This document shows positions 16,539 to 25,422 of a stretch of DNA of 64,000 bases, in pieces (positions within the stretch are counted from its first letter, which is position 1; each line of letters starts with the position of its first letter). The translations under genes and the position numbers were made by a program. Under the pieces are notes generated by a model. That model saw only the letters and a list, made by a program, of their open reading frames with translations, was not told the DNA's origin and did no database searches. Origin of the DNA: Bradyrhizobium sp. Ash2021 (GTDB lineage: Bacteria > Pseudomonadota > Alphaproteobacteria > Rhizobiales > Xanthobacteraceae); NCBI RefSeq assembly GCF_031202265.1, contig NZ_CP100604.1, positions 5,624,501 through 5,688,500 of the forward strand, read 5' to 3'.

Positions 16539-17501
16539 TTAGCGGACATATCGTGGCTTGATGGCCCGTTTCTGCGAGGCATCTCGTCGTACCGATGTCG
16601 GCGGACGCCCCATGTTACGAATGAAGGAACGCCGCATCCTCTCTCGGTCCCCAAATCCAACCTCGTCCGCGATGACCTCGATCGGCAGCCGCCCCTCTTC
16701 CAGCATTAATCGCGCTGCTTCGATGCGAAGCTGCTCAATGGCTTTGGCCGGGGATTGCGACGTTTCTTCATGGAACGCGCGGCTGAACTGACGCGGACTA
16801 AGCCCCGCGATGCCAGCGAGCGCCTTGACGGAAAGGTCCTTCTTTAAATTTACCCGGGCATAGGTAACGGCTTTCTGGATACGGTCGGTCTTCGGTTCCA
16901 AGTCGAGAAGGGCCGAGAACTGCGACTGGCCACCCGCGCGGCGTTGATCGACGACCATCTTGCGCGCAACGGAGCGCGCCAGATCGGCGCCATGGTCGCG
17001 TTCGACCATCGCCAAGGCAAGATCGTTTGCCGCCGTCATTCCGGCCGATGTCCAGACTGATCCGTCGACCATGAAGATGCGGTCTTCCTCCACGTAGACC
17101 TCGGGAAAGCGGGTCTTTAATTCGCGGGCGAAGGCCCAATGCGTCGTCGCGCGCCGCCCGTTCAACACGCCCGCTTCGGCCAATATGAAGGCCCCTGTGC
17201 ATGGAGCGGCGAGCCGACGTGACGTCTTCAATGATCGGCGCACAAATCGAACTAAACCCACACTTGGCCATACAATCTCGAGCCCGGCCGCAATCATCAC
17301 CGTGTCAAAGCGCGAATGGCCGAGAGGTTCGGCCTCGACATTGAAACCTGCCGAACACGGCACAAGTCCGCCGCCCTCGGCTATGACTCGCACGCTATAG
17401 GACGGCTTACCCATAATGAGATTGGCCACTTCGAAAACGGTGATGACCGCAAGGCTCACGACTTGAAAGCCCGGAAATACGACGAAAGCGACTTTGTGCA
17501 T
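16539..17501 (-). CDS. GlxA-type transcriptional regulator (DJ-1/PfpI domain plus AraC HTH)
   Basis: 320 residues from the ATG at 17501 (MHKVAFVVFPGFQ), with AAGGAG about eight bases upstream. Residues 1-185 form a DJ-1/PfpI-like domain with the nucleophile-elbow region APCTGAFILAEAG, where the usual Cys is kept. The C-terminal 100 residues form two AraC HTH motifs (VKALAGIAGLSPRQFSRAFH; EVIADEVGFGDRERMRRSF). Such regulators sense small molecules, often amino-acid or betaine related. The divergent small membrane protein 132 bp away is a likely target. Confidence 0.9.
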   Translation of the reverse strand: MHKVAFVVFPGFQVVSLAVITVFEVANLIMGKPSYSVRVIAEGGGLVPCSAGFNVEAEPLGHSRFDTVMIAAGLEIVWPSVGLVRFVRRSLKTSRRLAAPCTGAFILAEAGVLNGRRATTHWAFARELKTRFPEVYVEEDRIFMVDGSVWTSAGMTAANDLALAMVERDHGADLARSVARKMVVDQRRAGGQSQFSALLDLEPKTDRIQKAVTYARVNLKKDLSVKALAGIAGLSPRQFSRAFHEETSQSPAKAIEQLRIEAARLMLEEGRLPIEVIADEVGFGDRERMRRSFIRNMGRPPTSVRRDASQKRAIKPRYVR

Positions 17502-17633
17502 GGAACGTCTCCTTGCACCCAAAGATAGCGGCGTCCTAAAAAGTTGCAACAATGACATTTGAGACATTGGCCTTCCCACCTACATCTCCCGCCAGCGGGG
17601 CAGCCCGCGTGATTAAGCCAAAGGAGAAAGGCC

Positions 17634-18059
17634 ATGAATGCAATATCCACCACAATTGGGGACGACACGTCCGCCAAAAGCCATGAATTACCCAGGACGC
17701 GGCTCAGTTTGTATTACCTCGTCGGCTACACGCTTCCGGTTGGCGTGGCGCTGATGTTCGTTCCGCAAACGACGATGAATTTGTTGCTCACCAACCATGC
17801 CTACGATGACCTCGGCCTTCGTATGTTCGGGGTACTTCTTTTTTCGCTAGGGATTATCGCGTCTGGGATGATCATCAATAAAGCGTCTAGCGTTTATCTG
17901 GTGACTCTGTTTGTGCGCGGCTTCATCATCGCGGCGTTGTTCGTGCTTTACTCGCTGTATGGCGATCCGGCGTTGCTTGCGGTCAATCTGGTTGTAACAG
18001 TTGGCGGGGCACTGACATTCCTGAGCTGGCGCAAAGATAAGGCTGAGAAGCGTGGATAG
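17634..18059 (+). CDS. Hypothetical four-helix membrane protein
   Basis: 141 residues with four predicted transmembrane helices (about 25-42, 62-80, 88-106 and 112-128) and a charged tail RKDKAEKRG. A very good ribosome-binding site, AAAGGAGAAAGG, precedes the ATG. It is divergent from the GlxA/AraC regulator and is the most likely gene under its control. Family not recognised. Confidence 0.75.
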   Translation: MNAISTTIGDDTSAKSHELPRTRLSLYYLVGYTLPVGVALMFVPQTTMNLLLTNHAYDDLGLRMFGVLLFSLGIIASGMIINKASSVYLVTLFVRGFIIAALFVLYSLYGDPALLAVNLVVTVGGALTFLSWRKDKAEKRG

Positions 18060-18505
18060 AGTGACGCCCTTGATTAGGCGGGTGGTACGCCTGTCGCGCG
18101 CCTCACCCGCCATCATTGGCGCGGCGAATTGGTTCGCCCTAGCCCTATCGGGCGCAATGCGCCTTTCAGAAGGTATAAATTTAAGGATTGCTCCACCCGG
18201 CCAGATATTTTTTCATTGGCCGACGCAGGCGCTTCGCAAATTGAAATTAATCATCCAGTTCGAGGGGCGATGTCATGAATGCTGATCAACGGCATGTTCG
18301 ATCGGCAGAAGCGCCGCTTCGCTACGGGAGTGATACGTAGCCGCAGCTCGCGCAAACCTAGGGCGCGTACTCATAAGTTCTCATGATGTCCGCTTCGCTC
18401 TGATAACGGCCGCTTTTGTGCAGCCGCAGCAAAATGACGCGAGGGGCCAGAAGGCGACATCGCTGACGCGCCACATGTCGCCAACGACTTCTTCGAGTGA
18501 GCTGC
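18060..18505. other. No gene seen; degenerate repeat-like sequence
   Basis: Stops occur in every frame within short distances. Around 18383-18420, tgatgtccgcttcgctctga and acggccgctttt resemble the core blocks of the dispersed repeat at 851-2100. Nothing else can be named. Confidence 0.4.
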
Positions 18506-19477
18506 CTAGCTGTGAAGTTGCGAGTTGAGGCCGTTCCAATTTGGTGAACGTCTGGTTGCCTCAAGAGCGCCGCTCTGGGAATTACGACGAAAAAGAAGGC
18601 CCTTCTGGCCTGAGAGTTCTTTGGCTTTCAGTACTCGGCCATCCTCCAAAAGGATGCGCGCGCCTGCCGTGACATAACAGCCCGCTTCGACGATACAATC
18701 GTCACCCAATGAAATGCCGATACCGGCGTTGGCTCCGATCAGGCAGCACTCACCAACTGTAATCCTCTCTTTGCCTCCTCCGGACAGGGTGCCCATGATC
18801 GACGCTCCGCCACCAACGTCGCTGCCGCTTCCCACAACCACACCGGCGCTTATCCGGCCTTCGACCATGCAGGGACCGAGCGTACCTGCATTAAAATTGC
18901 AAAAGCCTTCATGCATGACGGTCGTGCCCGGCGCCAAGTAGGCTCCGAGCCTTACGCGATCCGCATCTGCAATTCTCACGTCCGCAGGCGTCACATAGTC
19001 AGTCATGCGCGGAAACTTATCCACGCCTGTCACTTCAAACGCAAGGGCACGCTTTCGTGCTACGATTCGTGCTTCCGGTACACGAGAGCATTCACAGGGA
19101 CCGAGGGTCGTCCAGGCAACGTTAGGTAACAGACTGAAAATTCCTTCAAGGTTCAGGCAATTAGGCTGGACGAGCCGGTGGCTCAGTAGATGGAGTCGAA
19201 GATATGCGTCGTGCACATCAGTCGGCGTAGATGCAAGGGAGTCAATTTCCGTATGAATGGAAACGATGTCGACATTGCGGATGTCGTCGTGTCGCGCATA
19301 TCCGTCTGCCGACTCACCCAACGATCTGTTGATCTCGTCGCTCGTCAGCCGTACCGTTGCCGCCTTGTCGGCCTCCACGACCAGGCGCAGCTGAAGGAAC
19401 CAGGAATCTAACACGCGACCGTCAGCAGTAATCGTCGCAAATCCCTCGCCTCTCGCACCCCTCAGCTCCATCGCCAT
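18506..19477 (-). CDS. dapD: Long-type tetrahydrodipicolinate N-succinyltransferase (DapD)
   Basis: 323 residues. The C-terminal half is a left-handed beta helix of hexapeptide repeats (VRIADADRVRLGAYLAPGTT, FNAGTLGPCMVEGRISAGVV, GGASIMGTLSGGGKERITVG). The N-terminal domain and the phrase FPRMTDYVTPADVRIADADR match the long DapD of Pseudomonas, Neisseria and actinobacteria, and not the short ~280-residue alphaproteobacterial form. The enzyme makes N-succinyl-2-amino-6-ketopimelate in the lysine/diaminopimelate pathway. It stands alone, without dapE or dapC, next to transposase remnants, and has only a weak ribosome-binding site. It is probably an acquired second copy. Confidence 0.85.
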   Translation of the reverse strand: MAMELRGARGEGFATITADGRVLDSWFLQLRLVVEADKAATVRLTSDEINRSLGESADGYARHDDIRNVDIVSIHTEIDSLASTPTDVHDAYLRLHLLSHRLVQPNCLNLEGIFSLLPNVAWTTLGPCECSRVPEARIVARKRALAFEVTGVDKFPRMTDYVTPADVRIADADRVRLGAYLAPGTTVMHEGFCNFNAGTLGPCMVEGRISAGVVVGSGSDVGGGASIMGTLSGGGKERITVGECCLIGANAGIGISLGDDCIVEAGCYVTAGARILLEDGRVLKAKELSGQKGLLFRRNSQSGALEATRRSPNWNGLNSQLHS

Positions 19478-19707
19478 TTGAATTGCTCACACTACGACCC
19501 TACACATAGGGCATACCCGAGGTCTCCTAGAATTAGCAACTTCTGCATTCTCAAACACGTCCGCTTTGGGTTCATTTTCGACGGATTCAGCGGGGGTATC
19601 AGCAGGTTGATGTCCGCCCTGCCCATAAGCGCCGCACCAGGGCGGGCCAGGAGCGTTGCGGTTGGCGAACCCTTGTGATTCAAACTTTCAAACCGTGGGC
19701 TCGAATC

Positions 19708-20011
19708 ATGCGCTACGAACTCGCCGATTATGAATGGATTGCCATCAAGCCGATGCTGCCGAACAAGCCGCGTGGCGTTCCTCGGGTGAACGACCGTCGT
19801 GTCATCCCGCCGAAAAGAAATCGCAACGATCCGATCTGCTTCAGCCCTTATCTCTACCGCGCCCGCAACCGGGTCGAGAGGTTCTTCAAACAGGATCAAA
19901 CAATGTCGTCGGGTGGCGACGCGCTACGACAGGCTTGCCGACAACTACCTTGCCTTCGTTCAACTCGCGTCAATTAGGCTATGGCTGCGGCTTAATGAGT
20001 CCGCGTCCTAA
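19708..20011 (+). pseudogene. IS5-type transposase remnant with internal deletion and frameshift
   Basis: The first part reads MRYELADYEWIAIKPMLPNK, then PRGVPRVNDRRV, the N-terminus of IS5/DUF4096-type transposases. It then jumps directly to the C-terminus (YLYRARNRVERFF, CRRVATRYDRLADNYLAFVQ, LASIRLWLRLNES), with a one-base frame change near 19890. About 150 codons carrying the DDE Asp residues are missing. Its end overlaps the convergent GFA gene by four bases. Confidence 0.8.
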
Positions 20012-20517
20012 TCCATCGGCCGGCTCTGGTCCCGCAGCATGTGAAGCCCTTCCGGAAAGCGCACCCACGCAAGCTTGGTCTCGCACCAGGCAGCGACCTG
20101 CGGCGCCGGGAAAGACGGGTCGGCGAAGCAACCAACGGGGATGCCGATGAGGCCGGGAAAAAGTTCGAGGCTCGTGCTCACGGTCGAGCCGCATTGTGGG
20201 CAAAACACGCAGTGAACATCCCCGCCTGACGCGCCTTTGCGGGTGTAGGTCAGGCTATCGCCCGTGCGGTTGGTGACCTGTTCGGTGGTCCATCGGGACG
20301 AGAGCGAGAATGCACTTCCCGAACGCTTCTGGCATCGCGTGCAGTTGCAGGCCGTGACCATGGCGGGTTCGCCTTCGACCGTTATGCTGAGCTGCCCACA
20401 ATGGCAGGTCGCGATACGCGTCCCTAGCCTCCCGCTGCCGTCACGACCGGAAACAATACGGCCTCTGGTCGCGTGAGCAAGAAATTTTGATCGATACCTG
20501 CAACGGCGCCTGTTCAA
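20008..20517 (-). CDS. GFA/CENP-V-family zinc protein
   Basis: Up to 169 residues. The zinc ligands of the GFA fold are present: TCHCGQL, ACNCTRCQKRSG and FCPQCGS; the fold is that of glutathione-dependent formaldehyde-activating enzyme. The C-terminus (PSFPAPQVAAWCETKLAWVR) also fits GFA proteins. The substrate is unknown; most members are annotated only by fold. The sole in-frame start is TTG at 20517, which overlaps the TGA of the upstream tautomerase, with GGAG eight bases before, so coupled translation is plausible. The first ~35 residues do not look like the family. Confidence 0.75.
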   Translation of the reverse strand: MNRRRCRYRSKFLAHATRGRIVSGRDGSGRLGTRIATCHCGQLSITVEGEPAMVTACNCTRCQKRSGSAFSLSSRWTTEQVTNRTGDSLTYTRKGASGGDVHCVFCPQCGSTVSTSLELFPGLIGIPVGCFADPSFPAPQVAAWCETKLAWVRFPEGLHMLRDQSRPMD

Positions 20518-20942
20518 GCGGCGGCCTTCTCCGGCGCGACCTCGAGCTGGCCGGCGATATAGCGGCGCTCCTGCGTCAGGCCGCCAAAACCGTACGCATC
20601 GCCCTTCACCTCATCGACATGGGCGTAGCTTTCGTTGTGCAGCGGCCCCAAAAGCTCGCCCATGCGCTTGAACATTGCGGCGAGATAGGCGGCCTTCTCG
20701 TCCTTGGTGTTGGTGCCCTCGCTGACGTGGACGTCGAGCCAGAAGCTGGCGAGGCTCTGTTCCGCCAGCGATTTGCCGCCGGCGAACCAGTCCGCGGCGT
20801 CGACCGCCCTGACGATGACGGCGGTGACCCTGGGATCCTTGCGCAGGATCCGGGCGGTGAGTTCGCTGACGGCGCTGGCGATTTCAGCCTTCAGCGTCGG
20901 CGCCTTGCGGACGCTGGCATAGGTGACGGTGATGAGCGGCAT
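20514..20942 (-). CDS. 4-oxalocrotonate tautomerase-family protein
   Basis: 142 residues from the ATG at 20942, with AAGGGAG upstream. The mature protein begins at Pro (MPLITVTYASVRKAPTLKAE), the catalytic N-terminal proline of the tautomerase superfamily, so this start is firm; a longer frame upstream would bury the Pro. The length is twice that of classic 4-OT (62 aa), as in the double-domain or cis-CaaD-like group. Activity could be keto-enol tautomerisation or dehalogenation. Divergent from a LysR regulator and coupled to the GFA gene downstream. Confidence 0.85.
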   Translation of the reverse strand: MPLITVTYASVRKAPTLKAEIASAVSELTARILRKDPRVTAVIVRAVDAADWFAGGKSLAEQSLASFWLDVHVSEGTNTKDEKAAYLAAMFKRMGELLGPLHNESYAHVDEVKGDAYGFGGLTQERRYIAGQLEVAPEKAAA

Positions 20943-21059
20943 GGTCGTTCTCCCTTGAGACGGTGCGCGATCGATCGCGCCCCTTCCAACTAGACCTGCC
21001 GGCATCATTTTGGTAGCTTATCTCCGTTCATAACAGTGATAACCATTCTTGATGATGAC

Positions 21060-21914
21060 ATGAGCACGCTGGATATCGATACGGTGCAGGCTTTCCTGCT
21101 GGTCGCCGAACTGCAGAGCTTTACCCGCGCGGCCGAGGCGCTGGGTACGACGCAGGCCGCTGTCAGCATGAAACTGCAGCGGCTGGAGGCTGTGGTCGGC
21201 AAACGGTTGGTCGAACGCTCGCCGCGCGCGGTGACCCTGATCGCCGACGGCGCGGCGTTCCTGCCCCACGCCCGCGCCCTGATGACGGCGCATGACCGCG
21301 CGCTGTCGGGCGAGCGCCAGGCTCCACAGCAATTGTCGCTCGGGATCAGCGATCACGCGGCGGGGCCGGAACTGGTGCCGCTACTCGAGCGGTGGCAGGC
21401 GATGTCGTCGCAATTGGCGCTTGCCGTCACCATCGGCTTTTCCCGCGAGTTGCAGGACGCCTACGATGCCGGCAAACTCGACGCCGTGATCGTGCGCCAG
21501 GAGGGCAGCCGTCGCGGCGGCGAGAAATTGACGGTAGATGAATTCGGATGGTTCGCCACCAAACGGTTCGCCTGGCATCGCGGCAAGAGCCTGCCGCTCG
21601 CGACGCTGGCGCCGCCCTGTGGCGTGCGCGCGATCGCGGTCCGCGCGCTCGACAAGGCCGGCATCGGCTGGAGCGAAACGTTCGTCGGTGGCGGCGTCAC
21701 CGCCGTGGCCGCGGCGGCGCTCGCGGGACTTGCGATCGCACCGCTGGCAAGGCGGATCGCGCCGGCGGGATTGATCGACATCGGACCAGCGCACGGCCTG
21801 CCGTCGCTTGGCGCCTCAAAGGTGATGCTGCACTCGAAGGTCAGCGACCCCACCAAACTGGCGGCGTTGCGCACGCTGGCGGCAACGTTCCGCAGCGTGG
21901 TGGCGGCGGCGTGA
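21060..21914 (+). CDS. LysR-family transcriptional regulator
   Basis: 284 residues from the ATG at 21060 (MSTLDIDTVQAFLLVAELQS); a GTG 24 bases upstream is an alternative. The N-terminal winged HTH is FTRAAEALGTTQAAVSMKLQ. The effector domain (from about residue 90) is standard, with LSLGISDHAAGPELVPLLER. Its gene is divergent from the tautomerase/GFA pair 117 bp away, the usual arrangement for a LysR regulator and its target. The inducer is unknown. Confidence 0.9.
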   Translation: MSTLDIDTVQAFLLVAELQSFTRAAEALGTTQAAVSMKLQRLEAVVGKRLVERSPRAVTLIADGAAFLPHARALMTAHDRALSGERQAPQQLSLGISDHAAGPELVPLLERWQAMSSQLALAVTIGFSRELQDAYDAGKLDAVIVRQEGSRRGGEKLTVDEFGWFATKRFAWHRGKSLPLATLAPPCGVRAIAVRALDKAGIGWSETFVGGGVTAVAAAALAGLAIAPLARRIAPAGLIDIGPAHGLPSLGASKVMLHSKVSDPTKLAALRTLAATFRSVVAAA

Positions 21915-21933
21915 GCGACTTTTCCTCTACGAA

Positions 21934-22380
21934 CTATTTCGCAAGCGTCGGAGCGACACGCAGCTTCCACAAGTTCCAGACGCGGTCGAGCACGGCCAGA
22001 TTGACCGTGTCGGCTTTCGCGCCCTCCTCCGGCGTCAGATAGTTGATGTCGCCGCCACCCAGCGCGATCGCCTGCGACTGCAGTTTTGCATCGATGTCGG
22101 TATAATAGGCCCGAAACACCGCTAACGGGACGGAAGGCCCGACCGTCACGTCGCCGTGGCCGCGCATCAACACCACCGATTTGTCGCCGAGCGTCTCGGC
22201 CAGCGATTTGCCGCGCGCGCCATCGCGGACCAGCATGTCGGTTTCGCCAAAGCTCTTTCTGATGTCCCACACCGGCGCGCCTGCGGCGAGGAACGCAGCA
22301 TTGTGATACATCGGCCGCAACGGCACCTGGCTCACGGACGGGCGTGCCCCGCCTTGCCCAGGAAGGCTCCCGACCCCCAA
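21934..22380 (-). pseudogene. Class II aldolase/adducin protein, N-terminally truncated
   Basis: From about 22335 down the frame reads VSQVPLRPMYHNAAFLAAGA, then KSVVLMRGHGDVTVGPSVP and AVFRAYYTDIDAKLQSQAIA. This is the C-terminal half of class II aldolase-like proteins. The preceding ~100 residues, which hold the first metal-binding His pair and the substrate Glu, are absent. The 15 codons before VSQ are unrelated and lie in the leader region of the histidine kinase gene. A functional aldolase is unlikely. Convergent with the LysR gene. Confidence 0.7.
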
Positions 22381-22430
22381 GGAACAAAACCCACTGCTGT
22401 GCGTTTTGGCCAGTCGAGGCAGAGTATTAG

Positions 22431-23954
22431 ATGTTGAAAAAAGACAAGCAGCGACAACGGGTTCTGTTCGAGAGCGAACGCAGTTTCCGGCTGCTGGTCG
22501 AGGGTGTGGCTGACTACGCGCTTTACATGCTCGACCCGACCGGCATTGTCACGAGCTGGAACGTCGGCGGGCAACGGATCAAGGGCTATTCGCCGGAGGA
22601 GATCGTCGGCCAGCATTTTTCCCGCTTCTACACCGAAGCCGACCGCGCCAACGGTAAGCCGCTTCGCGCCCTCAAGATTGCCAAAGAACAAGGCCGGTAT
22701 GAAGAAGAGGGCTGGCGCGTCCGCAAGGATGGCACCTTCTTCTGGGCGAGTGTCGTGATCGATCCGATCAGGGAGAACGACGAACTCGTCGGCTTTGCCA
22801 AGATCACCCGCGACATTACCGAGCGCCGCGAGACCCAGCTCAAGCTCGAGAAAATGCAAAAACAGCTCGCGGAGTCCCAAAAGCTCGATGCGCTCGGCCA
22901 ATTGACCGGCGGCGTGGCGCACGATTTCAACAATCTCCTGATGATCGTCAGCGGCAGCGTCCATGCGCTGAAGAAAGGCTTGGGGAACGACGCCAAGTTG
23001 CTGCGTGCAGTGGCGGCCATCGAGGCGGCGACCAAGCGCGGCGCCGCGCTGACCAGCCAATTGCTGACCTTTGCACGGCGACAGAGCGTGAATCCGCAAG
23101 CCATCAATCTGGCAGAACGGATCAGCGCGGTGCGCGATGTCCTGGACACCGGCGTCGGCAGCGCCGTAAGACTGGAGTTCGATGTCGATAAAAGCACATG
23201 GCCGGTCACCGTCGATATCGCCGAATTCGAGACCGCATTGATCAATCTCGTCATCAACGCACGTGATGCGATGCCCGGCGGCGGCACAATAAGGATTGCC
23301 GCACGTAACGATGTGCTCAACGAAGAACCGAATGCCGGGGAATACGTCGCGGTCTCCGTGCAGGATTCCGGCACCGGCATCGCCCCCGACGTCCTCGGCA
23401 AGATATTCGACCCGTTCTTCACGACGAAGCCGATCGGCAAGGGCACCGGGCTTGGTCTTTCGCAGGTTCACGGTTTCGCGCACCAGGCCGGCGGAACGGT
23501 CAGGGTGACCAGCGAAATTGGCAAGGGTACGACGGTGACGATTCTGTTGCCGCGCGAGCACGCCAGCCCGCAATCTGACGTCATCAACGCCATCGAAACC
23601 GGCCAAAGCGGCACGGTCCTGTTGGTCGAAGACAATCCGGAGGTCGCTTCGGTCAGCACCGCTTTGCTGGAACAGCTTGGCTATACCGTCCGCAAGGTCG
23701 CGGATGCCGACGCCGCCTTGCGCGAAATCGAGCGCGACGGCATCGATCTCGTCTTCTCCGACATTATCATGCCCGGCAAGATGGATGGCCTGGGCCTTGC
23801 GCGTCGCTTGAAGGAAATCCGTCCCGAAGTGCCGATATTGCTGGCGACCGGCTATAGCGATGCCGCGGTGAACGTTCGCGGCCATTTCCCCATTCTTCGC
23901 AAGCCCTACGAAATCCATCAGTTGAGCGACGCGATCGCGAAATTAACGCGGTGA
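22431..23954 (+). CDS. Hybrid histidine kinase, PAS-HisKA-HATPase-REC
   Basis: 507 residues, soluble. One PAS domain (about 15-130; GIVTSWNVGGQRIKGYSPEE, ending DITERRE) is followed by the HisKA phosphorylation site H164 (GGVAHDFNNLL), the ATP-binding N box (NLVINARDAMP), G boxes (DSGTGIAPD; GKGTGLGLSQVHGFA) and a C-terminal receiver with D444 (LVFSDIIMPG) and the Lys in LRKPYE. It belongs to the HDFNNLL group that is abundant in rhizobia. The stimulus and partner regulator are not encoded nearby. The upstream flank is the truncated aldolase fragment. Confidence 0.92.
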   Translation: MLKKDKQRQRVLFESERSFRLLVEGVADYALYMLDPTGIVTSWNVGGQRIKGYSPEEIVGQHFSRFYTEADRANGKPLRALKIAKEQGRYEEEGWRVRKDGTFFWASVVIDPIRENDELVGFAKITRDITERRETQLKLEKMQKQLAESQKLDALGQLTGGVAHDFNNLLMIVSGSVHALKKGLGNDAKLLRAVAAIEAATKRGAALTSQLLTFARRQSVNPQAINLAERISAVRDVLDTGVGSAVRLEFDVDKSTWPVTVDIAEFETALINLVINARDAMPGGGTIRIAARNDVLNEEPNAGEYVAVSVQDSGTGIAPDVLGKIFDPFFTTKPIGKGTGLGLSQVHGFAHQAGGTVRVTSEIGKGTTVTILLPREHASPQSDVINAIETGQSGTVLLVEDNPEVASVSTALLEQLGYTVRKVADADAALREIERDGIDLVFSDIIMPGKMDGLGLARRLKEIRPEVPILLATGYSDAAVNVRGHFPILRKPYEIHQLSDAIAKLTR

Positions 23955-23988
23955 CGCTCCACGAACGGTCCGACGTCAAAGGCACTTC

Positions 23989-25422
23989 TCACAAAATTGC
24001 CTCGAACGCGCTGCGCAAGGTCTCGTGCCGGAACACAAATCCGTTGCTCAACGCCTTGTTCGGTAGCACACGCTGACCACCCAGCAGAAGTTCGTTGGCA
24101 AAATCGCCGCCGACCCGGCGCAGCAGGGCGGCGGGAATACGGAACACCGCAGGCCGATGCAGCCGCCGGCCGAGTTCTTCAGTGAATTTCAGGTTGGTAA
24201 CCGGGATCGGCGCGGTTGCGTTGACCGGTCCGGAGATGTCGGGTTTTGCGATCACGTGAGCGATCAGGCGAACCAGATCGTCGCGCTCGATCCAGGACAT
24301 CCACTGCTTGCCCGATCCGAGCGGTCCGCCGAGGCCGAATTCGAACGGCGTCAGCATCCGCGTAATGAAGCCGCCCTCGGTTCCGATCACAAGGCCGATC
24401 CGCAGATAAACAACCCGGACGCCATGTTCGGCCGCCGGACGCGCGGCATTCTCCCAGGCCTCACACAATTCGTGGCTGAAGCAGGCGTGCGATTTGGCTG
24501 ACTCGGTCAACACCTGATCCTGCCAGAGGCCATACCAGCCGATCGCGGAGCCGGAGACCAGCACGGCAGGTTTGCGTTCGAGCCGCGCGATCAGCTTGAT
24601 GACATCGCCCGTCATTGCAATCCGTGAATCCAGAATCGTGCGGCGTTTTGCTTCGGTCCACAGCCCGTTGCCGATCGGCTCCCCCGCCAGATTGACGATG
24701 GCATCGATCTTGGTGTCCGCCGGCAACTGATCGAGGCTGGTGATCAGTGTGATCGGCGGTGGCAACTCGGCCTTGGCAGGATTGCGGACCAGCGCAATGA
24801 CCTGATGGCCCGCGCCGGTCAGGCCCGCGACCAATCGGCTGCCGATGAAACCGGTGGCGCCGGTGACCAGCACCGTCTGCCATTCAGGCAATTTCTCGAC
24901 AAGCCCGCGCGCGGGCGCGCTGGTCATGCGCGTCAGGCGCCTCGAGGCGGCAAAATCCCGCAACCCGCAGAGCCCGGCGCCGACCGCGGCGGCCGCAGCA
25001 ACGATGCTGAGGGGACCGCCATAGGCCGATGTGATCGCGGCCGGCTCGAACGCCCACGCCAGCAGGACCGGCAGCAGCAGCACCAGAATGGCGCCGTAAT
25101 TGATCGCCAGCAGCGTGTGATTGATGCGCTCGGTCGCCGGCAATTTCCGGCTCATGTCTTCTTCGACGAAATCCATCAGCGTGATGACGATTTCGGCCAC
25201 CAGCACCGCGATCACGATGACCACGAAAATGCCGTGGACTTCCAGCCAGCCGAGCACCAGGAACAGGAAGGCGTAGAGCATGTTGCGCAGGCCGTGGAGC
25301 CTGAGCTCGTAGCGTTGCGAGGGACGCCATGCCAGCCGTTCGGTCAGTTCATGGTGATAAAACGTGTCGAAAACGCCCATCGCGACTTGAACGGCGATCA
25401 GGATCCAGAGCATCGACGTCAT
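23989..25422 (-). CDS. Membrane-anchored TIGR01777-type SDR (DUF1731) protein
   Basis: 477 residues. The first ~165 residues carry four hydrophobic segments (e.g. MLYAFLFLVLGWLEVHGIFV, GAILVLLLPVLLAWAF). A Rossmann SDR/epimerase domain follows with LVTGATGFIGSRLVAGL, SGSAIGWYGLWQD and a C-terminal DUF1731-like part (VFRIPAALLRRVGGDFANEL). The SDR half resembles SulA/YfcH-type TIGR01777 proteins. The fusion to a membrane domain suggests a lipid or quinone-like substrate at the inner face of the membrane; this is inference. Its ATG overlaps the stop of the DUF4166 gene by four bases, so the two are coupled. Confidence 0.85.
   Translation of the reverse strand: MTSMLWILIAVQVAMGVFDTFYHHELTERLAWRPSQRYELRLHGLRNMLYAFLFLVLGWLEVHGIFVVIVIAVLVAEIVITLMDFVEEDMSRKLPATERINHTLLAINYGAILVLLLPVLLAWAFEPAAITSAYGGPLSIVAAAAAVGAGLCGLRDFAASRRLTRMTSAPARGLVEKLPEWQTVLVTGATGFIGSRLVAGLTGAGHQVIALVRNPAKAELPPPITLITSLDQLPADTKIDAIVNLAGEPIGNGLWTEAKRRTILDSRIAMTGDVIKLIARLERKPAVLVSGSAIGWYGLWQDQVLTESAKSHACFSHELCEAWENAARPAAEHGVRVVYLRIGLVIGTEGGFITRMLTPFEFGLGGPLGSGKQWMSWIERDDLVRLIAHVIAKPDISGPVNATAPIPVTNLKFTEELGRRLHRPAVFRIPAALLRRVGGDFANELLLGGQRVLPNKALSNGFVFRHETLRSAFEAIL

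Noticed and set aside
22332..23918. 528-codon minus-strand frame opposite the hybrid histidine kinase
   Set aside because: Mirror of a gene with five clear kinase motifs; no recognisable domain in the minus-strand product.
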